A stretch of DNA of 5,252 nt from an uncultured Burkholderiales bacterium (GTDB taxonomy: Bacteria; Pseudomonadota; Gammaproteobacteria; Burkholderiales; Burkholderiaceae_C), in NCBI GenBank assembly GCA_937897495.1, contig CALCBL010000180.1, positions 1 to 5,252 on the forward strand. Direction: 5' to 3'. Positions 1 through 5,252 of this stretch are shown in pieces. Each line of letters begins with the position of its first letter. Position 1 is the stretch's first letter. The position numbers were made by a program, and so were the translations under genes. The notes below the pieces were generated by a model. The model ran no database searches, was not told where the DNA came from, and saw nothing but the letters and a program-made list of their open reading frames with translations.

Positions 1-863
1 CTTAGAAAAATTTCGCTTCGAGAACCAACCCAGCTGACTGCACAGCCAAGGTGGCGCGCAGCCAGCACCAAAGTGGCGTGCTCGGTGTAAGGTCCGGCGC
101 GCAGTCCAAAAGATCCCCCTACATCGTTGGCGTCAATGCGCAATGATTCAGGCGCAGCGCCTGATGCCATTGCTAAAAAATTGCGCATCCCTAAAATACC
201 TTGATGGGGCGTGTGCACTGTTGTGATGCCAGCGTCTGCGTCATGGATGGCAACCACTGCCCTGGGCTCCATGGGAACGCCCATGAGCCTTTGGCTTAAC
301 ACCCGAAGTTGGCTGGCGTAAGTGGCTTTGGCAAATGCCGCGTTAACTTGCGCTGCATCGCCCGACGCAAAATGCAAAGACACATTTCTAGGCGCATTGG
401 CATGCAACTGAACCGACGATGAGAGCGTTGTTTTTTCTGGATCGACACTGGCCTCAAGAGCTTCGTATTCGATTTCAGCAAGTTCGGCTGCATCTTGCGC
501 GCAAAGGGCCGATATGGCAAAAACCATTGCAACAGGTTGACCCACAAATCGAACTGTGCCTTCTGCCAAGAGGGGCATGAGTGCCAGTGTTTGCTCTTCA
601 CCCTCTTTGCCTTTGGCCGTCATGGCATTCACAATGGTGCCGGCACCCAAGGCTTTTAAATCTTCAGCGCATGCCACCCAACGTACCCCAGGGTATGCGC
701 GAACGGCATCTAAATTGAGGTGCTTAATTTGGGCATGTGCATGCATGGATCTGATGACATAAGCGTGCAACATGCCAGGGTAATTGTGGTCAGCGGTGAA
801 GTGACCTTTGCCTGTAATCAGAGACAAATCTTCTTGGCGTGAGGGCGTGAATCGGGCATTCAT
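1..863 (-). CDS. Molybdopterin-binding large subunit of a xanthine dehydrogenase/CoxL-family hydroxylase (N-terminal part)
   Basis: This is the catalytic, molybdenum-cofactor subunit of a cytoplasmic Mo hydroxylase that oxidises a C-H bond or an aldehyde and passes electrons to the [2Fe-2S] and FAD subunits. I translated the frame by hand: it is open from the ATG at 863 to the window edge (287 codons). The family is usually about 750-800 residues, so roughly the first third is present. The N-terminus has an R-x-E-D...T-G-K-G pattern (9-20), followed by the a/b hammerhead domain (about 20-135) with VRFVGQPV at 104-111 and EIEYE at 130-134. The Mo-binding part then starts, with MEPR (198-201) and VGGSFG (248-253), close to the family GGGFG motif. 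The residue two after this motif is Arg255, where Lys is common. The start overlaps the small-subunit stop (ATGA) and has an AGGAGA ribosome binding site. The loop that separates CO dehydrogenase (AYxCSFR) from other members lies beyond the edge, so the substrate is unknown. Confidence 0.93.
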   Translation of the reverse strand, partial: MNARFTPSRQEDLSLITGKGHFTADHNYPGMLHAYVIRSMHAHAQIKHLNLDAVRAYPGVRWVACAEDLKALGAGTIVNAMTAKGKEGEEQTLALMPLLAEGTVRFVGQPVAMVFAISALCAQDAAELAEIEYEALEASVDPEKTTLSSSVQLHANAPRNVSLHFASGDAAQVNAAFAKATYASQLRVLSQRLMGVPMEPRAVVAIHDADAGITTVHTPHQGILGMRNFLAMASGAAPESLRIDANDVGGSFGLRAGPYTEHATLVLAARHLGCAVSWVGSRSEIFL

Positions 864-1336
864 GCTTGTTTCTCCTGCATGACCTTGGCAGCTTGTTTAA
901 CAGACTCAACAATGTTGATGTAACCCGTGCATCTGCACAAATTACCGGCCAAGCCTTCATGGATTTGCGCATCTGTAGGCTGAGGATTGTTTGCAAGCAA
1001 GCCCGCTGTGGCCATGATCATTCCTGGCGTGCAAAACCCACATTGAAGTGCATGGCAATTCGAAAACGCAACTTGTATGGGATGCAAGACAGGGCCATTG
1101 GCCAAGCCCTCGATGGTCGTTATCTGGGCACCGTTGGCTTGGACCGCCAACATGGAGCATGATTTGACTGCGTCCCCGTTCATGAGGATGGTGCAACAAC
1201 CGCATTGGCTGGTGTCACAACCTACATGCGTGCCGGTTAGTTTCAAATTGTCGCGTAAAACATCTGCCAGTAAAGCACGATCTTCCACCTCTACGTTGTG
1301 GACGTGTCCATTGATATTCAGTGATATTTGGCTCAT
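860..1336 (-). CDS. [2Fe-2S] small subunit of the Mo hydroxylase (CoxS/xanthine dehydrogenase type)
   Basis: This is the electron-transfer subunit carrying two [2Fe-2S] clusters between the molybdenum site and the FAD. Counted from the ATG at 1336 (158 residues), the plant-ferredoxin-like cluster has Cys40, Cys45, Cys48 and Cys60 (C-x4-C-x2-C-x11-C). The C-terminal helical cluster has Cys99, Cys102, Cys134 and Cys136 (C-x2-C-x31-C-x-C), within QCGFCTPGM and LCRCTGY. Both spacings match the family exactly and the length is normal, so the protein looks intact. An extra Cys47 gives CGCC where CGAC or CGSC is more usual. A longer reading from a TTG at 1345 adds three residues. I prefer the ATG because MSQISLNINGH resembles the usual family N-terminus, although neither start has a strong ribosome binding site. 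It lies 17 bases after the FAD-subunit stop and its TGA overlaps the large-subunit ATG, so the three genes form one operon. Confidence 0.96.
   Translation of the reverse strand: MSQISLNINGHVHNVEVEDRALLADVLRDNLKLTGTHVGCDTSQCGCCTILMNGDAVKSCSMLAVQANGAQITTIEGLANGPVLHPIQVAFSNCHALQCGFCTPGMIMATAGLLANNPQPTDAQIHEGLAGNLCRCTGYINIVESVKQAAKVMQEKQA
871..876 (-). promoter_or_regulatory. Ribosome binding site for the large subunit
   Basis: The minus strand reads AGGAGA, then seven bases, then the ATG at 863. The site lies inside the last codons of the small-subunit gene. It is the best ribosome binding site in the hydroxylase operon and fixes the large-subunit start. Together with the ATGA overlap it suggests coupled translation of the two subunits. 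Confidence 0.8.
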
Positions 1337-1353
1337 GGTGTTCAATTCAGTAG

Positions 1354-2136
1354 TCAGGCTAAGTGAGAGACGGCTTGGGCATACAAAATATGGACCAGGT
1401 TAGTCCGATATGCTGCTGGGGCATGAATGTCATCCAGAACGTTATCGTGAGCAAACCTCAAGTCTTTTGGCACAGTGCCTGCAGCGGCTTCTGCCTCTTG
1501 CCATCGGCAAACACAGTCTGTTGCGCCTGTTACTGCGACACGCCATTGGTCCTTTGAAATTTGCGCCACAAAAACCCCTGCCATGGCATAACCGGTAGCG
1601 GCATGGCGGAACTTGGCGTAGGCGCTTTTCAGTGGCTTGTTAAAGCGCAGACCTTCTATGATTTCGTCACTTGCCAGCGCAGTGGAAAACATGCCTAAGA
1701 AAAAATCATCGGCAACTATTTCACGTTTTTGGGTTTTGATGGTGGCATTGAGCCCCAGCACAGCGGCAGGGTAATCGGCAGCAGGGTCGTTATTGGCCAC
1801 CGAGCCACCAATGGTGCCTCTGGCACGCACCTGTGGATCGCCAATCATGCCTGCCAGTTCTGACAGGCCTTTGCTGAATGTGCGCACTTCGGAATGCCGC
1901 GAAACGCTTTGGTGCGTTGCGCCTGCCCCGACCCACAACTGATGTTCTTCAACTCGAATATCTCGCCATCCAGGCAAGCCCGTGATGTCAATGAGTTCAT
2001 CGACTTGAATCAGGCGGTGCTTCAAGGATGGAATGAGGGTCATACCGCCAGATATGACGCGTGATGCATCACTGCGGGTTAGAGCCGCACCAGCCTGTGC
2101 AACAGACTGAGCTTTTTGATAGTTGAAGGAGTACAT
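1354..2136 (-). CDS. FAD-binding medium subunit of the Mo hydroxylase (CoxM type)
   Basis: This subunit binds FAD and hands electrons from the iron-sulphur subunit to the final acceptor (quinone, cytochrome or NAD, not determinable here). The 260-residue protein has both flavin-contact motifs of the CoxM/vanillyl-alcohol-oxidase-like fold: SGGMTLIP at 29-36, corresponding to the AGGHSLIP-type motif, and TIGG at 108-111, followed by SVANNDPAADYPAA. The CO dehydrogenase flavoprotein C-terminal domain fills about residues 160-260. Length is slightly short of or normal for the family, with no sign of damage. The start MYSFNY is the usual family N-terminus, which supports the ATG at 2136 despite a weak ribosome binding site. 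It is the first gene of a medium-small-large operon, the order of coxMSL in carboxydotrophs and of many uncharacterised Mo hydroxylases. Gene order alone does not show CO oxidation. Confidence 0.95.
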   Translation of the reverse strand: MYSFNYQKAQSVAQAGAALTRSDASRVISGGMTLIPSLKHRLIQVDELIDITGLPGWRDIRVEEHQLWVGAGATHQSVSRHSEVRTFSKGLSELAGMIGDPQVRARGTIGGSVANNDPAADYPAAVLGLNATIKTQKREIVADDFFLGMFSTALASDEIIEGLRFNKPLKSAYAKFRHAATGYAMAGVFVAQISKDQWRVAVTGATDCVCRWQEAEAAAGTVPKDLRFAHDNVLDDIHAPAAYRTNLVHILYAQAVSHLA

Positions 2137-2200
2137 TGTGAGCCGTAAAAATTAGAGACCTATCTTGCAGTCAGAATTCAAGATCGCGCATAGACTGTAC

Positions 2201-2215
2201 TTGACAATATTTCAA
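2201..2215. promoter_or_regulatory. Candidate LysR-type operator (TTGA-N7-TCAA)
   Basis: The sequence TTGACAATATTTCAA is an interrupted palindrome with TTGA and TCAA arms. It contains the T-N11-A pattern (T2202 to A2214) typical of LysR-type binding sites. It overlaps the TTGACA hexamer of a possible plus-strand -35 box. Short A/T-rich palindromes arise by chance, so this is a candidate only. Confidence 0.35.
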
Positions 2216-2218
2216 ATC

Positions 2219-2247
2219 ATCTCAAACAGACATAATTAGCTTGAGAT
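2219..2247. promoter_or_regulatory. Perfect 7-bp inverted repeat, candidate operator
   Basis: ATCTCAA (2219-2225) and its exact reverse complement TTGAGAT (2241-2247) flank a 15-base spacer that contains the CATAAT hexamer (2231-2236). The arms are 22 bases apart centre to centre, about two helical turns, so a dimeric regulator could contact both on one face. It ends 31 bases before the CoA-transferase ATG, where binding could block or position RNA polymerase. The regulator family cannot be named from the sequence. Confidence 0.4.
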
Positions 2248-2267
2248 TAACAAATAAATCATACCAA

Positions 2268-2273
2268 AGGTGA
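2268..2273 (+). promoter_or_regulatory. Ribosome binding site that fixes the CoA-transferase start
   Basis: AGGTGA, preceded by AA, lies five bases before the ATG at 2279. The GTG at 2270, which opens the longest reading frame, is part of this Shine-Dalgarno sequence and so is very unlikely to be the start. The ATG at 2279 is the better choice. Confidence 0.8.
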
Positions 2274-2278
2274 GCTAC

Positions 2279-3478
2279 ATGAGTGGTGCTTTAGATGGAT
2301 TGAGAGTCCTTGATTTGACCAGTGTGCTGATGGGGCCATTTGCCACACAGCTTTTGGCGGACATGGGGGCTGATGTGATCAAAATAGAGCCTCCCACAGG
2401 TGATACCGTTCGAGGCATTGGTCCGATGCGAAATCCGAGTATGGGCTCCAATTTTTTGCATGTCAATCGCAACAAACGCAGTTTGGTATTGAATCTTAAA
2501 AATCCCAAAGGCTTGGAGACCTTTTTGAAGTTGGTCGAGACAGCCGATGTCGTTGTCTACAACATTCGCCCTCAAGCCATGGCTCGGCTGGGTATTGATT
2601 ACGAACGACTCAAAGCCATCAATCCCCGCATCATTTATGCAGGACTTTACGGCTACAGCGAAAAAGGGCCTTACGCCGGAAAACCCGCCTACGATGATTT
2701 GATTCAAGGTGTGGCGGCAATACCCAGTTTGATGAGCAAGGCCAGTGGTGGCGAACCCCGCTATGTGCCATTGGCAATGGCTGACCGCACTGTGGGTTTG
2801 ATGGCCTGCAATGCAATCTTGGCTGCTGTGGTCTCGCGCTACCAGACCGGCGTGGGCCAATCAGTAGAAGTTCCCATGTTTGAGACCTTGACCCAATATG
2901 TGCTGGGAGAACACATGTCAGGTGCTTCCTATGATCCGCCGCTAGGGCCCACGGGCTATGCACGCTTACTGGTCAAAGAGAGGCGTCCGTACCGTACCCT
3001 CGACGGTTATTTGTGCGTCTTGATTTACACCGATCGCCATTGGGAAAAATTTTTAGAGTTAATGGGTCGTGCCGAGCTATTCAAGGAGGATCCTAGGTTT
3101 GCCAATATCGGCGCGCGTTCAATCCACATCAATGATCTGTATGCCATGGTGGCTCAAGCCATGTCGACTGACACGTCTCAGAACTGGATCGAACGATTGG
3201 ATCAAGCTGATATACCCTGCATGCTTATGCATGATATTGACAGTTTGCTAAAGGACCCCCATCTTTTGGCAGTGGGCATGCTTCAGCATGTGGAACACCC
3301 AAGCGAGGGGCGGATGTTAGAAATTGGTGTGCCTTTTAGTTTTTCAGGCTCGCCGGGTTTGTCCGTTCAAAAGCCTGCACCTTTGTTGGGAGAGCACAGT
3401 GTGCAGGTTTTAACTGAGGCAGGCTTTGATTGCAAGGCCATTGAAGCCTTGCAGTTGTCTGGCGCAACCAATCGATAA
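2279..3478 (+). CDS. CaiB/BaiF family III CoA-transferase
   Basis: Enzymes of this family move CoA from one acyl-CoA (often succinyl-, formyl- or acetyl-CoA) to another carboxylate through an aspartyl-CoA thioester, in the cytoplasm. The 399-residue protein has the normal family length. It begins with GALDGLRVLDLT and GPFATQLLADMGADVIKIE (about 3-37), the standard N-terminal signature. NRNKRSLVLNL lies at 63-73 and an F/IRP-type element (NIRPQA) at 95-100. Asp169 in AMADRTVG aligns with the catalytic aspartate of formyl-CoA transferase. A small domain follows at about 225-325, and the C-terminal PAPLLGEHS (366-374) is the usual closing motif. No key residue is missing. It is transcribed alone on the plus strand, divergent from the Mo-hydroxylase operon, suggesting shared control, and ends two bases from the stop of the convergent Bug-receptor gene. 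The acyl substrate is not determinable. A racemase (AMACR-like) role cannot be fully excluded from family membership alone. Confidence 0.94.
   Translation: MSGALDGLRVLDLTSVLMGPFATQLLADMGADVIKIEPPTGDTVRGIGPMRNPSMGSNFLHVNRNKRSLVLNLKNPKGLETFLKLVETADVVVYNIRPQAMARLGIDYERLKAINPRIIYAGLYGYSEKGPYAGKPAYDDLIQGVAAIPSLMSKASGGEPRYVPLAMADRTVGLMACNAILAAVVSRYQTGVGQSVEVPMFETLTQYVLGEHMSGASYDPPLGPTGYARLLVKERRPYRTLDGYLCVLIYTDRHWEKFLELMGRAELFKEDPRFANIGARSIHINDLYAMVAQAMSTDTSQNWIERLDQADIPCMLMHDIDSLLKDPHLLAVGMLQHVEHPSEGRMLEIGVPFSFSGSPGLSVQKPAPLLGEHSVQVLTEAGFDCKAIEALQLSGATNR
3431..3453. repeat. Perfect 8-bp stem-loop inside the CoA-transferase 3' end
   Basis: TGCAAGGC (3431-3438) and GCCTTGCA (3446-3453) can pair perfectly around a 7-base loop. 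The site lies in the last codons of the CoA-transferase and 28 bases downstream of the stop of the convergent solute-receptor gene. A hairpin there could end or stabilise the minus-strand transcript, but no T-run follows on either strand, so it is not a classical intrinsic terminator. Confidence 0.45.
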
Positions 3479-3501
3479 AATCACTCCGCTTTGGCGCCAG
3501 A
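3458..3501 (+). terminator. Possible weak terminator across the convergent junction
   Basis: TCTGGCGC (3458-3465) is the exact reverse complement of GCGCCAGA (3494-3501), and GTCTTTTAC follows on the plus strand. The GC-rich 8-bp stem and short T-rich tail lie just after the CoA-transferase stop, as expected for a terminator. However, the 28-base loop is long for an intrinsic terminator and the second arm is coding sequence of the opposite gene. I regard it as a weak candidate. Confidence 0.25.
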
Positions 3502-4446
3502 GTCTTTTACCGCCTTGGCCCAGCGAGGCATTTCGGATCGCAAGTAAGCCGCATATTCAGCAGGCGTACCGCCCAAAATATCGGCGCCTTGTGCCGCCAA
3601 ACGTGAACGTATGTCGGGGTGCATCAGTGCCTTGTTCACTTCGGCATTGAGTTTTTGAACTATCTCATTGGGTGTGCCTGTGGGCACCACAATGCCTTGC
3701 CAGGCTGCAGCTTCAAACCCTGAAATACCGGCTTCTGCCAGAGTGGGCAAGTCGGGTAAAAGTGGTGAACGTTTGGCGCTGGTCACCGCAAGGCCGCGCA
3801 GTCGATTGTCTCGGACATAGGGCAGTACGGTATTGATGGTGTCAATCATGAATTGAGTCTGGCCTGAGGCTAGGTCAACCAGGCCGGGTGCACTTCCTTT
3901 GTAGGGAATATGTTGCGTCTGTATGCCAGTTTGTGTTGACATCATGGCACTGGCCAAATGGGTAATGGTTCCTGTACCAGATGAGCTGTAATTGAGAGCG
4001 CCTGAACGTGTTTTGGCCAGGTCTACAAACTCCTTGACCGATCGCGCTGGCAACTGGGGATTGACAACCAAAACCATGGGCACGCTGGCCGTTAGGAGAA
4101 CGGGCGCAAAGTCTTTTAGCGTGTCATAGTTCACCTTGCCATACAACGCAGGGCCGATCACGATGGCCGATGTGTTGTAGAAGATGGTGTAACCATCAGG
4201 CGTGGCTCTGGCCGCCAATTCGGCAGCAATGTTGCCGCCTGCACCTGGCTTGTTGTCCACGATCACTTGTTGTCCAAGTTGCTCTGACAATTTTTGCGCT
4301 AGAACTCTAGAGACCAAATCGGTTGGCCCTCCAGGTGGAAATGCGATGATCATGCGGACAGGCTTGGTGGGCCAACTTTGAGCCCAGAGCATGCTGGTTA
4401 TCAATGCCAGAAAAAATCCAATTGCCAATCGAATAGAGAATTTCAT
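3481..4446 (-). CDS. Periplasmic Bug/TctC-type solute-binding protein
   Basis: This is an extracytoplasmic receptor of the tripartite tricarboxylate transporter family, which captures carboxylates and related small molecules in the periplasm. The 321-residue length is typical. Residues 1-22 form a signal peptide: MKFSIR, then a hydrophobic stretch, then LWA before Gln23. The mature protein starts WPTKPVR. The family motifs follow in order: IIAFPPGGPTD (33-43), which forms the ligand pocket edge; VDNKPGAGGNIA (63-74); ATPDGYT (81-87); and an IPYKG element near the middle. The gene starts nine bases after the amidohydrolase stop, so the two are probably one operon. No TctA or TctB membrane genes are in the window. 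Orphan receptors of this family are very numerous in Burkholderiales and commonly sit beside CoA-transferases or hydrolases. The ligand is unknown; context suggests the acid or amide handled by the neighbouring enzymes. Confidence 0.95.
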   Translation of the reverse strand: MKFSIRLAIGFFLALITSMLWAQSWPTKPVRMIIAFPPGGPTDLVSRVLAQKLSEQLGQQVIVDNKPGAGGNIAAELAARATPDGYTIFYNTSAIVIGPALYGKVNYDTLKDFAPVLLTASVPMVLVVNPQLPARSVKEFVDLAKTRSGALNYSSSGTGTITHLASAMMSTQTGIQTQHIPYKGSAPGLVDLASGQTQFMIDTINTVLPYVRDNRLRGLAVTSAKRSPLLPDLPTLAEAGISGFEAAAWQGIVVPTGTPNEIVQKLNAEVNKALMHPDIRSRLAAQGADILGGTPAEYAAYLRSEMPRWAKAVKDSGAKAE

Positions 4447-4453
4447 GACTTTG

Positions 4454-4458
4454 CCTTA
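4454..4458 (-). promoter_or_regulatory. Ribosome binding site overlapping the amidohydrolase stop
   Basis: The minus strand reads TAAGG, where TAA is the amidohydrolase stop and AAGG is a moderate Shine-Dalgarno sequence seven bases before the solute-receptor ATG at 4446. The overlap of stop and ribosome binding site suggests translational coupling of the pair. Confidence 0.6.
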
Positions 4459-5252
4459 TGAATTGAAGTGATCCAAAACCTGACCGGGTCCTTGAGAATG
4501 GTCTACATAGTTGTGACCATCGTGCACTTTGACACCATTGACCCAAACACCATGCACGCCAGTGGCTGTTCGAATCATGCGAGAGCCACCACCTGGTAAA
4601 TCTTGGCGAGGCAATGGTTTTGAAATTCCGACGGTCGCAGGGTCAAATAGAAGCATATCAGCCGGTAGACCGACTTGCAATCTGCCGCGCTCTGGAATTC
4701 TGAAGCGGTCAGCCGGTTCGCTGGTGATTTTGCGAATGCCTTCACTGAGTGTGAAATGTCCGGTGTCTCTGACCCAATGCGACAGAAAGTACAGACCAAA
4801 TCCTGCATCGCACATGTAGCTCAAATGTGCACCTGCGTCAGACAAAGTGATCACGCTTGCCGGGTGTTTCAGTGAGGGTGCAACGCCCTCATCGTTGTTG
4901 TTGAAAAACTTGCCAACAAAATGCGTCCCAAGATCTTCGGACAGCGCCAGATCTAAAAATACATCCACGGGGTCCAAACCTTGTTGATCTGCAAGAGCCT
5001 GAATGTTCTGTCCTTCTAGCCTCTGATTCTCAGGATGCGTTGTTTGTCCAACTTCGATATGACGCCAGTTTCCTAAAAACAAAATACCTTCTTTGGGGTG
5101 CTTCAGGTTTTTTCGAAAAGCATCGCGAAACTCGACTGAGCGGTACACGCCAGGCAATGAATCGGGAGTGGCGCTTTTGACAACATCAAAAGCTGAATGA
5201 CTGAGAAGAACGTAGGGGTCAGTGAGGCCGAAATCAAAAGACAGGGGCTGGC
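4456..5252 (-). CDS. Amidohydrolase of the D-aminoacylase (N-acyl-D-amino-acid deacylase) type, C-terminal part
   Basis: This is a metal-dependent amidohydrolase that would cleave an amide bond of an N-acyl amino acid or a related (possibly cyclic) compound. The frame is open from the window edge to the stop at 4456, giving 264 residues, about half of a usual 500-580 residue protein. A TTG at 5157 could be taken as a start, but the frame continues upstream with protein-like sequence (FDFGLTDPYVLLSHSAFDVV), so the N-terminus is off the window. Visible hallmarks, numbered from the edge, are SDAGAH at 137-142, with Asp138 in the place of the family's metal-associated aspartate; KITSEPADRF at 174-183; GRLQVGLPADMLLFD at 189-203; and the C-terminal VHGVWVNGVKVHDG with a PG-x-VL ending. 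The zinc-binding histidines of the barrel should lie upstream and cannot be checked. It is followed by the solute-receptor gene in the same operon. Assignment to the superfamily is firm; the substrate is not. Confidence 0.85.
   Translation of the reverse strand, partial: QPLSFDFGLTDPYVLLSHSAFDVVKSATPDSLPGVYRSVEFRDAFRKNLKHPKEGILFLGNWRHIEVGQTTHPENQRLEGQNIQALADQQGLDPVDVFLDLALSEDLGTHFVGKFFNNNDEGVAPSLKHPASVITLSDAGAHLSYMCDAGFGLYFLSHWVRDTGHFTLSEGIRKITSEPADRFRIPERGRLQVGLPADMLLFDPATVGISKPLPRQDLPGGGSRMIRTATGVHGVWVNGVKVHDGHNYVDHSQGPGQVLDHFNS

Larger units (their letters stand above)
2137..2278. promoter_or_regulatory. Divergent control region between the Mo-hydroxylase operon and the CoA-transferase gene
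   Basis: This is the only intergenic stretch of any length in the window, and it is clearly AT-rich compared with the genes. It must hold the promoters of both the minus-strand hydroxylase operon and the plus-strand CoA-transferase. A perfect TTGACA lies at 2201-2206 on the plus strand, but no good -10 box follows at 16-18 bases. The nearest candidate, CATAAT at 2231-2236, is 24 bases away, so an activator-dependent promoter is possible. On the minus strand a weak pair, TTGAAA (2215-2210) and TATGCG (2192-2187), has a 17-base gap. Four TTGA/TCAA half-sites lie here; two subregions are listed separately. No regulator gene is in the window. Confidence 0.6.

Noticed and set aside
296..601. A 101-codon minus-strand frame inside the large subunit
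   Set aside because: It is an alternative frame of the same strand as the large subunit, whose hand translation is continuous through this stretch with family motifs; no frameshift is needed.
866..1403. Two plus-strand open frames (98 and 108 codons) opposite the [2Fe-2S] subunit
   Set aside because: They are antisense to a gene with all eight cluster cysteines in correct spacing. The predicted proteins are low in structure and unlike any family I recognise.
1..2136. Calling the operon a carbon monoxide dehydrogenase
   Set aside because: Medium-small-large order and CoxM/CoxS motifs are shared by many Mo hydroxylases. The diagnostic CoxL loop is not in the window, and the neighbours point to organic acid catabolism.
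2201..2236. A standard sigma-70 promoter TTGACA...CATAAT on the plus strand
   Set aside because: The gap between the hexamers is 24 bases, far from the usual 16-18, so I list the region as regulatory without calling a defined promoter.
2291..2860. A 189-codon open frame on the minus strand opposite the CoA-transferase
   Set aside because: It lies wholly within a well-supported conserved gene, shows no recognisable domain, and is a by-product of the coding frame on the other strand.
4456..5157. Reading the amidohydrolase as a complete 233-residue protein from TTG 5157
   Set aside because: The frame stays open to the window edge with protein-like sequence, and the family is about twice as long, so this is a gene cut by the window, not a short protein.

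Overview
The window reads as a piece of a proteobacterial chromosome, most likely a betaproteobacterium of the order Burkholderiales. The evidence is a Bug-type (TctC) solute receptor next to a class III CoA-transferase, CoxMSL-type molybdenum hydroxylase genes, roughly even base composition by eye, and tight gene packing. Genus cannot be decided from the sequence. All the protein genes belong to known families. I found no RNA gene, mobile element, CRISPR array or phage feature.

Layout. Positions 1-2136 hold, on the minus strand, a three-gene operon for a molybdenum-flavin-iron-sulphur hydroxylase. It is transcribed in the order FAD subunit (2136-1354), [2Fe-2S] subunit (1336-860), molybdopterin subunit (863 to beyond position 1). 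A divergent AT-rich intergenic region (2137-2278) carries inverted repeats that look like operator sites. The plus strand then carries a CaiB/BaiF family III CoA-transferase (2279-3478), starting at an ATG behind a clear AAGGTGA ribosome binding site. Only two bases past its stop lies the stop of a convergent minus-strand gene for an exported Bug/TctC-type solute-binding protein (4446-3481). Upstream of that gene, and in the same transcript, is the C-terminal part of an amidohydrolase of the D-aminoacylase type (from beyond 5252 to 4456).

How the genes may work together. The set looks like a catabolic island for an organic acid or amide. The Bug receptor would capture a carboxylated compound in the periplasm, the amidohydrolase would cleave an amide or cyclic amide bond, the CoA-transferase would activate a carboxylate as its CoA thioester, and the Mo enzyme would hydroxylate a C-H bond or oxidise an aldehyde. 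The families are clear. The common substrate and the order of steps are inference. The active-site loop that separates true CO dehydrogenase from other members lies outside the window, so carbon monoxide oxidation cannot be claimed.

The main points for a second look are the divergent control region with TTGA/TCAA half-sites at helical-turn spacing, the almost zero-length convergent junction with two perfect 8-bp inverted repeats, and three places (CoA-transferase, [2Fe-2S] subunit, amidohydrolase) where a longest-frame start call would be wrong or doubtful.
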